A stretch of DNA of 6,740 bases from assembly GCA_039186015.1 (NCBI GenBank), contig JBCDAH010000189.1, positions 1 to 6,740 on the forward strand, read 5' to 3'. Source of the stretch: JBCBWG01 sp039186015 (GTDB lineage Bacteria; Pseudomonadota; Alphaproteobacteria; Rhizobiales; Hyphomicrobiaceae). Under the pieces are notes generated by a model. That model saw nothing but the letters and a program-made list of their open reading frames with translations. It ran no database searches and had not been told where the DNA came from. The position numbers and the translations under genes were made by a program. Below are positions 1 through 4,751 of the stretch, piece after piece (within the stretch, counting starts at the first letter, position 1; each line of letters begins with the position of its first letter).

Positions 1-102
1 AGGCGTATCCCCAAACACGGGCTTCATGGTGTGATAGGCCAACGCATGCGCTTTACCCATATAGCCGGAGCCGATTAGCGCAATACCGAGTTCTTGTGTC
101 AT
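1..102 (-). pseudogene. Duplicate 5' fragment of the Gfo/Idh/MocA oxidoreductase gene, inverted
   Basis: Reading the minus strand from 102 gives ATG and the same first 34 codons as the full gene at 198 (MTQELGIALIGSGYMGKAHA and onward), without a single difference, until the window edge. It holds only the start of the NAD(P)-binding Rossmann fold and cannot act alone as seen. It is the left arm of the 119-bp inverted repeat, so it is more likely an artefact copy than a second divergent gene. Confidence 0.6.
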
Positions 103-299
103 GGCGTTATCCCGCTCTGTCGCTCTCACCCGATGGTGCCAGTGAAACTGTGCGCCCTGTCTTGAGTGATGCCTCAGCGGCAGAGCGGGATAACGCCATG
201 ACACAAGAACTCGGTATTGCGCTAATCGGCTCCGGCTATATGGGTAAAGCGCATGCGTTGGCCTATCACACCATGAAGCCCGTGTTTGGGGATACGCCT
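1..299. repeat. Perfect 119-bp inverted repeat (arms 1-119 and 181-299) with 61-nt loop; probable fold-back artefact
   Basis: Positions 1-119 are the exact reverse complement of 181-299; pairing stops at 120/180, leaving a 61-nt loop (120-180). The right arm contains the start codon and first 34 codons of the oxidoreductase at 198, so the left arm carries the same gene head pointing the other way. The left arm reaches the first base of the window, so its full length is unknown. A perfect long palindrome that copies part of one neighbouring gene is typical of fold-back chimeras from strand-displacement amplification or library making, or of a contig-end misassembly. A very recent real inverted duplication is the alternative. 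The repeat itself is certain; its artefactual origin is inference. Confidence 0.9.
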
Positions 300-1325
300 G
301 ACGTCCGGTTGGAAGTTCTGTGCGATACGCCTGAAGATCGCGCAAACGCCATGGCCGAGCAGTTCGGTTTTGCGCGTGCCACAACGGACTACCGGGAAGC
401 CGTTGCGGACCCGCGCGTTGACGTCGTCTCGATCGCAACGCCGAACAAACTGCATAAGGAGATGGTTCTTGCTGCCGCCGCGGCCGGCAAGCATGTGTGG
501 GTTGAGAAGCCACTCGGCATCACACTGGAAGAAGGACGCGAGATGGTCGCGGCGGTTGCGGCCGCCGGCGTCCAGTCGATGGTCGGCTATAACTACGTCC
601 GCAATCCCGCATTTCAGCATGCGCGTAAACTGATTGCCAACGGTGCGATCGGCCGGATCATTCATTTCCGCGGCGTTTTCGAAGAAGACTACAGCGCAGA
701 TCCGGATCTGCCATGGAGCTGGCGATCGCTCACCAGCGAGGCCGGGCTCGGCGCCTTGGGTGACATGGCTTGCCATCTCATCAGCCTGACCTATGAGCTT
801 GTCGGCCCGATCGATAGCCTGGTTGCCGACATGCAAACGGTCTACGAGACCCGCCCCATGCCGGACGGCAGCGGGCGCGGCCCTGTGGAGAACGAAGACA
901 TTGCAAGTGCGCTCGTCCGCTTTGCCAACGGCGCACACGGCGTGCTTATGAGCTCACGGGTCGCGTGGGGTCGAAAGAACAAGATCGCGTTCGAGGTCCA
1001 TGGCGACAAGGGCATGATCTGCTTTGACCAGGAGCGGCTGAACGAGCTGCAGATTTATCGCAACGCGGGGCGGCGCGCCGAACAGGGCTTTGCCACGATC
1101 CTGACGGGACCGGAACACCCGCCGTACGGCCACTTTATACCGGGGCCCGGGCATTCGCTGGGATTCACGGATCTCAAAACAATCGAAGCTGCAGAGTTCC
1201 TTCGAACGATTGCCTACGGCACACTGTCCGGCCCGGACATCAAGCAGGCGTTTGAATATGAGCGCGTGATCTTCGCAATTGCAGAAGCCGCGGCGACACA
1301 GCAGCGCGTGAGCCTGACACCTTAG
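198..1325 (+). CDS. Gfo/Idh/MocA-family NAD(P)-dependent oxidoreductase
   Basis: This 375-residue protein has the layout of soluble sugar or inositol dehydrogenases that move hydride between NAD(P) and a polyol, sugar or sugar derivative. The N-terminal Rossmann fold has the dinucleotide motif GSGYMG at residues 11-16. The family's EKP motif lies at 103-105 (VEKPLG), with Lys104 the expected catalytic lysine. The C-terminal half carries GDMACH at 188-193, matching the conserved D-x-x-x-H active-site patch. Length fits the family. I place the start at ATG 198, where the Rossmann beta strand begins a few residues later. An in-frame ATG at 96 would add 34 residues encoded by the fold-back repeat and its loop, and looks spurious. 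Only a weak purine-rich stretch precedes 198. Substrate cannot be told from sequence. The gene stands alone, convergent with the acetyltransferase. Confidence 0.9.
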   Translation: MTQELGIALIGSGYMGKAHALAYHTMKPVFGDTPDVRLEVLCDTPEDRANAMAEQFGFARATTDYREAVADPRVDVVSIATPNKLHKEMVLAAAAAGKHVWVEKPLGITLEEGREMVAAVAAAGVQSMVGYNYVRNPAFQHARKLIANGAIGRIIHFRGVFEEDYSADPDLPWSWRSLTSEAGLGALGDMACHLISLTYELVGPIDSLVADMQTVYETRPMPDGSGRGPVENEDIASALVRFANGAHGVLMSSRVAWGRKNKIAFEVHGDKGMICFDQERLNELQIYRNAGRRAEQGFATILTGPEHPPYGHFIPGPGHSLGFTDLKTIEAAEFLRTIAYGTLSGPDIKQAFEYERVIFAIAEAAATQQRVSLTP

Positions 1326-1361
1326 ATCGTGTCGCATTCTATGCACCTCGCTGTCGCTTGC

Positions 1362-1547
1362 TTTCGCTCACGGGCTATTCCGACCTAACGGTCGGGCCCC
1401 ATCGAGATGGCGTGTTCGCCATCTCGACATTTAAAATGCCCAACGCGGGAACACCCGCGTTGGGGTGGGCGCGCCGCAACGCGCCGGGCCGCAGTCGCGG
1501 CCTGGGAACCGCGCTCGACGACTGGCCCGCGCTCAAGTAGCGAGCGC
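1362..1547 (+). repeat. Hairpin-rich intergenic element between convergent genes, related to the array at 6455-6740
   Basis: Five hairpins follow one another: 1380-1395 (6-bp stem, 4-nt loop), 1402-1427 (11-bp perfect stem, loop TGTT), 1439-1464 (11-bp perfect stem, loop AACA), 1484-1505 (9 bp with one G-U, loop AGTC) and 1529-1547 (6-bp stem, 7-nt loop). Positions 1471-1507 are identical over 37 bp to 6499-6535 in the right-end array, and 1363-1376 also matches the array unit, in the same orientation. The two long perfect hairpins lie between these shared blocks where the array has only a short GC-rich hairpin, so the element is modular. It fills the gap between two convergent genes and may end transcription or shield mRNA 3' ends from both sides, although no T-tract follows any stem. 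I see no gene in it. Confidence 0.75.
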
Positions 1548-1591
1548 TTGTCGCGAGCGGTAGAGCACGTAAAGACTCGCGAACAGCGCAA

Positions 1592-2140
1592 TCAAAGACG
1601 TGAATCTGATTTGCCGCGCTGCATGATCAGAGTCGACAGGCCGGCGCAGCGCCCCATGATCTGATCGCCAAAGCCGACCTTTTTCGCCACGGCAATCGAA
1701 GCATGGTTCTTAGGGTCAAAGAGACTGACGGTCGTTGAGCTATCGAGGCTAGCATCTGCCCACGCGAGCATGCGCCGCACGGCTTCCGTCGCAATGCCCT
1801 GGCCGTGTGCGGATGTTTTCAACACCCAGCCCGCCTCCGGAACGCCACCGAAACTTGGTGAAACGTCTCTGCAATAATCAGCGAAGCCAACCTCTCCGAC
1901 GAATTGACTGTCATGCTTGGTCTCCACCACCCAGTATCCGAACCCCAGGTGATGCCAGTGGCCTGCATAGCGCAAAAAGCGCGTCCACGCCTGCTCTCTC
2001 GTCGACGGCTTGCCCGAGATGTGTGCGACGACGATGGGATCGGCCCACATCGCCGCACATTCGGAGAAGTCTGAGCGCCGATGTCCCCTCAAGATGAGCC
2101 GCTCGGTTTCAAGAACCGGAATCTGTTCGGTCGTGCTCAT
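1592..2140 (-). CDS. GNAT-family N-acetyltransferase (RimJ/RimL-like, Acetyltransf_3 type)
   Basis: This 182-residue protein is expected to move an acetyl group from acetyl-CoA to an amine: a protein N-terminus, small metabolite or drug. The opening LETERLILR (residues 10-18) is the hallmark first strand of the RimJ/RimL-type branch. Motif A, with the pyrophosphate-binding loop, is HGQGIATEA (112-120). The NHASIAVAKKVGF segment (145-157) matches the conserved N-x-x-S...GF motif B. Length is usual for the family. I use ATG 2140, directly before the conserved strand; an upstream in-frame ATG at 2197 would add 19 residues that belong to no domain and has no ribosome site, while a GAGGG stretch lies about 15 nt before 2140. 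The gene diverges from the racemase-like gene and converges on the oxidoreductase. The substrate is unknown. Confidence 0.9.
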   Translation of the reverse strand: MSTTEQIPVLETERLILRGHRRSDFSECAAMWADPIVVAHISGKPSTREQAWTRFLRYAGHWHHLGFGYWVVETKHDSQFVGEVGFADYCRDVSPSFGGVPEAGWVLKTSAHGQGIATEAVRRMLAWADASLDSSTTVSLFDPKNHASIAVAKKVGFGDQIMGRCAGLSTLIMQRGKSDSRL

Positions 2141-2228
2141 GACGTTTGTCTTTACCCTCACCCTCAATCGGCGCACTAAGTCGATGGGCGCCGTCATTCT
2201 GGCAACCGGACGGAAGACAGATCATTTC

Positions 2229-2232
2229 GGAG
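2229..2232 (+). promoter_or_regulatory. Ribosome binding site (GGAG) that decides the racemase-like start
   Basis: GGAG ends 10 nt before ATG 2243. An in-frame TTG at 2234 is only 1 nt away from it and therefore too close, so the ATG is preferred. Confidence 0.6.
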
Positions 2233-2242
2233 ATTGCGCGAC

Positions 2243-2917
2243 ATGCACATTGGACTGATCGGAGGTATTGGACCAGCGGCAACGGATTTTTACTATCGCA
2301 GACTGATCCGGGTTTTTGCGGATGCGAGCGTCGACCTTGACCTCACCATTGCACATGCCGACTCCCGAACGCTCCTCGACAATCTGGCACAGGCCCGCGC
2401 GTCGGCGCAGGTCGGCATTTACCAGCGCTTGACCAAGCGGCTCTCGGCCGCTGGTGCAGAGTGCCTGGCTGTGACCTCGATTGCGGGCCATTTCTGCATC
2501 GGCGACTTCAAGCCGGTCTCGGTGCTGCCTGTGATCGATATCGTTGAGGAAGTAGATCAGGCGATTGCGGCGCGCGGTCTGGCGCGCCTTGGCATACTGG
2601 GCACCCGCACGGTCATGGCAACGCGGCTCTACGCCGGCATCCAGTCTGCAGAAATCATACCGCCGAACGGCGACATGCTCGATGCTGTTCATGATGCTTA
2701 TGTTACCATGGCGGCATCCGGACACGTGACCGCCGCACAGCGATCCATTTTCGATCAGGCATGCCAACAGTTGTGCACAGATCGCGGCGCCGAGGCAATC
2801 ATACTCGGCGGCACGGATCTGGCCCTCGTGTACGACGCGCATTCGGCTGCGTTTCCAATTGTCGATTGCGCCGCCATCCATGCGGATGCGATCGCGCGGC
2901 GCGCGATGGCGTTGTGA
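2243..2917 (+). CDS. Aspartate/glutamate racemase family protein with both catalytic cysteine positions substituted
   Basis: The protein has 224 residues, normal for the Asp/Glu/hydantoin racemase superfamily of cofactor-independent enzymes that take and return a proton at the alpha carbon with two cysteines. It opens with MHIGLIGGIGPAATDFYYR, the classic start of the aspartate racemase/YgeA branch. The second half has GILGTRTVM (117-125), the family's second-domain strand, and LGGTDLAL (188-195), the block that normally reads LGCTE/D. The first cysteine motif, usually CNTxH, is here SIAGH at 79-83, so Ser79 replaces the first Cys; Gly190 replaces the second. Cys85 and Cys74 lie nearby but out of register. 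I recall Rhizobiales homologues with the same kind of replacement, so this seems to be a subfamily, not a broken gene. A racemase reaction cannot be assumed. It is a single gene, divergent from the acetyltransferase. Confidence 0.85.
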   Translation: MHIGLIGGIGPAATDFYYRRLIRVFADASVDLDLTIAHADSRTLLDNLAQARASAQVGIYQRLTKRLSAAGAECLAVTSIAGHFCIGDFKPVSVLPVIDIVEEVDQAIAARGLARLGILGTRTVMATRLYAGIQSAEIIPPNGDMLDAVHDAYVTMAASGHVTAAQRSIFDQACQQLCTDRGAEAIILGGTDLALVYDAHSAAFPIVDCAAIHADAIARRAMAL

Positions 2918-2953
2918 TGGATGATCGGCCCGGCCGTCTGTGATACAGCGCTC

Positions 2954-2988
2954 TTGCGTCGTTGCACGTACCCTTGCGACGAACGCAA
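2954..2988. terminator. Hairpin in the convergent gap after the racemase-like gene
   Basis: TTGCGT (2954-2959) pairs with ACGCAA (2983-2988), followed inward by CGT/ACG, one T-G wobble and two more pairs, with a single bulged A and a 10-nt loop: about 12 pairs. It lies 37 nt after the racemase-like stop, in the gap with the opposing MmcQ/YjbR gene. No T-run follows on either strand, so a terminator role is only inferred. A shorter overlapping stem (2985-2990 with 2998-3003) could compete. The rest of the gap, 2918-3117, holds no gene I can support. Confidence 0.3.
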
Positions 2989-3117
2989 CTGCAACGGAGT
3001 TGCCTGCCTTCAACGATCGCGCGGTCTGCTCGTCATCACCGGCCAGAACTTGGGCCTACCTGCGCGTTGCACGTTCGCTCAGACATTTGCCCGAAGGACT
3101 TGGTACGGGCTGTCCGT

Positions 3118-3462
3118 CTACTGGAATGGTTCCAACTGCGCCTGCGCCTTTTTGGTCAGGCTGTTACGGACGATCTGATAGGACTGAGACAACCGATGCC
3201 TGAGTTCATCCTCTGGCGTCTCAAACGGCAGCAGAACCCAAGACCGATGAAAGTAAGGTGCCTTGGTTCCAATGCCCGCCGCAATCAGCATTTCAGCTGT
3301 CTCAATGCTGTCCGTCTTCACCGAGACCCCGGGCGTGACGGCGCCAATGCATGCAAACATCTTGCCGCCAACTTTCCACGCATCGTGGCCGCCGCCCCAA
3401 GGATCGGACTGTTCGGCGCCAGGGAAGACTCGGCAAATCGCATTCACGGCTTTTCGGCTCAT
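3118..3462 (-). CDS. MmcQ/YjbR family protein
   Basis: This 114-residue protein matches the small MmcQ/YjbR fold, usually about 110-120 residues. Characteristic pieces in order: an N-terminal helix with the family's L/FPG turn (CRVFPGAEQSDPWG), the strand pair HDAWKVGGKMFACIG, the GVSVKTD strand, the PYFHRSWVLLPF segment, and a C-terminal helical ELRHRLSQSYQIVRNSLTKK. The E. coli YjbR structure resembles a DNA-binding fold, and the family is often labelled DNA-binding, but its biochemical role is not established. Start ATG 3462 lies just before the first helix; the ribosome site is weak. The gene stands alone: it converges on the racemase-like gene and diverges from the exported-protein gene across a long gap. 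Family identity is firm, function open. Confidence 0.85.
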   Translation of the reverse strand: MSRKAVNAICRVFPGAEQSDPWGGGHDAWKVGGKMFACIGAVTPGVSVKTDSIETAEMLIAAGIGTKAPYFHRSWVLLPFETPEDELRHRLSQSYQIVRNSLTKKAQAQLEPFQ

Positions 3463-3792
3463 CGGTCACAACGTGTCATCTCAATCAGCCTCCGCGGCTG
3501 ACGCTGCTGTTGGCGCGTTTGCTACTGGCGGCTTGATACCTCGGAATCGTGCCGACATTGCGGACTCTGAGTCCGAGCCCGAAAGCGACAAACCAATGTG
3601 CGTGCCGGCGCTGCGTTGCATACCCCGCTGGACATAACGCGCTGGACATCCCCCCGTGCATAACGCCTTGCACAATCGTGTAAGATTTGCGTACCGCTGA
3701 ACGTGCGGCCGACCATACCTCAGTCAAGCGCATTCCTCTCGACGACGCACGTTCATCAGGCTTCAGGTTGCATTCATGCTCATGATGTGACG

Positions 3793-3825
3793 TTACAAAT
3801 CTGTCGCTGCAGAAAACAGTTGTAA
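3793..3825. promoter_or_regulatory. Imperfect dyad TTACAA-AT-CTGT ... ACAG-TTGTAA
   Basis: Arms TTACAA+CTGT (3793-3804, with two unpaired bases AT) and ACAGTTGTAA (3816-3825) are reverse complements around an 11-nt centre. It stands at the start of the AT-rich part of the long divergent gap, roughly 330 bp before MmcQ/YjbR and 220 bp before the exported-protein gene. It could be an operator or an RNA stem; nothing in the window says which. Confidence 0.3.
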
Positions 3826-3882
3826 GCGCCTAAACCATGATAAACTCTGGCTCTACTTAAAAATGCTTGAAAACTCTCCTAT

Positions 3883-3905
3883 TTCTCGTTTGAGAATTGT
3901 TTCTC
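3883..3905. promoter_or_regulatory. Three-arm repeat TTCTC / GAGAA / TTCTC able to form two exclusive hairpins
   Basis: TTCTC (3883-3887), GAGAA (3892-3896) and TTCTC (3901-3905) are separated by two 4-nt loops (GTTT and TTGT). The middle arm can pair with either neighbour but not both, giving two mutually exclusive 5-bp hairpins. The stems are short and the region AT-rich, so chance is plausible. Confidence 0.25.
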
Positions 3906-4041
3906 GACACGGTATGCGACATAGCGATGAACGCATAACGCGGCGTGCGATCACGCGTCTTTGACCAGTTGTGAGGTGTCCCGATGTTTGCCGACACGCG
4001 TAGGTATCATACGATCGTTCGACACTCAGGCTAAACTCTGG

Positions 4042-4551
4042 ATGTGCGCGGGGATGGTTCGCTTCTCTAACGTTGTGATGTCGGTTTGTTTGGCGATGCT
4101 GCTGGCCAGCAGTCCCGTCGCCAACGACGTCTTGCGTGCGATCAACGCCAGCGCAACTGCCGCGCCCCTCACCGAAACGGCACAAAAGCCAGGCGGCATG
4201 GGCTCGCAGGGCTTGGTTTCGCAGGGCTCCGCTTCACAAGACTCCGCTTCACAAGACTGGGCCAAGCTCACCAAGGCTGTTTCAGCTTGCCAGAAGGCCG
4301 TGGTGACACAGCCGGCCGAGCCGAAGTGCCACGGCGGTGTCGGCTACATGGTCGCGGTCGTCCGCAGCCGGGCTGAAGACAGAGACATCGACTCCCTCGA
4401 TCTGGCGCTCGATACGCGCATTTGGGCGCGTCTGGACTTCGAGAGTTCTGTTCATTGTGGACATGATACGCCCATACGCGATGCTCAGCAATTGTGCCGC
4501 GGTGCGCCGTTTTGGCAGACATTTCAATATACGACGTCACTTCTGATTTAA
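4042..4551 (+). CDS. Unrecognised exported protein with four paired cysteines and a pentapeptide repeat
   Basis: I do not recognise this 169-residue protein. Residues 5-27 look like a Sec signal peptide: MVRF, then a hydrophobic core (VVMSVCLAMLLASS), then PVA before Asn28, a plausible signal peptidase I site; no lipobox is seen. The mature part begins Ala/Thr-rich, then four 5-residue repeats ending in SQ (residues 52-71), then a likely globular part. Cysteines at 83, 96, 139 and 152 form two pairs each 13 residues apart, suggesting two periplasmic disulfides. The start is uncertain: ATG 4042 has a weak AGG 11 nt upstream, ATG 4054 gives a tighter signal peptide, and the frame stays open back to TTG 3961. 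It is alone on its transcript side, 200 bp ahead of the double-DoxX gene, on the same strand. Confidence 0.55.
   Translation: MCAGMVRFSNVVMSVCLAMLLASSPVANDVLRAINASATAAPLTETAQKPGGMGSQGLVSQGSASQDSASQDWAKLTKAVSACQKAVVTQPAEPKCHGGVGYMVAVVRSRAEDRDIDSLDLALDTRIWARLDFESSVHCGHDTPIRDAQQLCRGAPFWQTFQYTTSLLI
4195..4254 (+). repeat. Four-copy 15-bp in-frame tandem repeat
   Basis: Four 15-bp units encode GMGSQ, GLVSQ, GSASQ and DSASQ. The last two units (4225-4239 and 4240-4254) differ in one base only, so the last duplication is recent; the first two are diverged. The period is a multiple of three, so copy changes would keep the frame and vary only a low-complexity linker after the signal peptide. Confidence 0.75.
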
Positions 4552-4565
4552 GTCTCACTCGCAAA

Positions 4566-4610
4566 ACAAACCGACTTTGCTCTGTTTTCAAAAAGCAGCG
4601 CTTGGTTTGT
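4566..4610 (+). promoter_or_regulatory. Nested stem structure in the leader before the double-DoxX gene
   Basis: ACAAACC (4566-4572) pairs with GGTTTGT (4604-4610), and inside it 4582-4598 folds as a 7-bp stem with one wobble and a 3-nt loop. It begins 15 nt after the exported-protein stop and ends about 140 nt before the double-DoxX start. It could stabilise the upstream mRNA end or sit in the downstream leader. It is AT-rich and lacks a terminal T-run, so it is not a standard terminator. No gene is seen in the rest of 4552-4751. Confidence 0.3.
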
Positions 4611-4738
4611 GCGTCTATCTCTCGATCTCAATTGCACTGATGAAAACGTCGCGCCTTCGACGGCACGCGCTGCATGGACTTGTGCTCTCAATCGATCACG
4701 AGCAACAGCGTTATTGGTCGTGCGCGATCGGCTCAACG

Positions 4739-4744
4739 AAGGAA
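4739..4744 (+). promoter_or_regulatory. Ribosome binding site (AAGGAA) that decides the double-DoxX start
   Basis: AAGGAA ends 7 nt before ATG 4752, an ideal distance. The in-frame ATG at 4674, which would add 26 residues, has no such site. Confidence 0.8.
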
Positions 4745-4751
4745 CACCACA

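Larger units (their letters stand above)
3463..4041. other. Long divergent intergenic region without a supportable gene
   Basis: These 579 bases between the MmcQ/YjbR start and the exported-protein start hold no open frame with a recognisable product or a good ribosome site. The first 300 bases are GC-rich. They contain a 6-bp triloop hairpin (3561-3575, CGGACT/AGTCCG) and a direct repeat CGCTGGACAT at 3626 and 3640. From about 3770 to 3910 the composition turns AT-rich and has two inverted-repeat structures, listed separately. TATCAT at 4005-4010 fits a -10 box five of six, but no good -35 stands at the right distance. The region probably carries promoters for both flanking genes; a small RNA is possible but unproven. 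Confidence 0.5.

Noticed and set aside
1..299. Insertion-sequence ends or an invertible promoter switch
   Set aside because: The arms contain protein-coding sequence of the neighbouring gene, with no transposase or recombinase nearby and no short target duplication visible.
222..938. 238-residue open frame on the minus strand opposite the oxidoreductase
   Set aside because: It lies wholly antisense to a well-supported gene, has no family features, and its composition (Arg, His, Cys-rich) is that of a shadow frame.
954..1346. 130-residue minus-strand open frame over the end of the oxidoreductase
   Set aside because: It is antisense to conserved coding sequence and unrecognisable.
1358..1664. 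Several short open frames on both strands in the hairpin-rich gap
   Set aside because: They are translations of stem-loop repeat DNA. The peptide GSQAATAARRVAA from the minus strand appears again from the right-end array, so it reflects the repeat, not a gene.
2962..3501. 179-residue plus-strand open frame
   Set aside because: Most of it runs opposite the MmcQ/YjbR gene, which has clear family features; the frame has no recognisable domain and no ribosome site.
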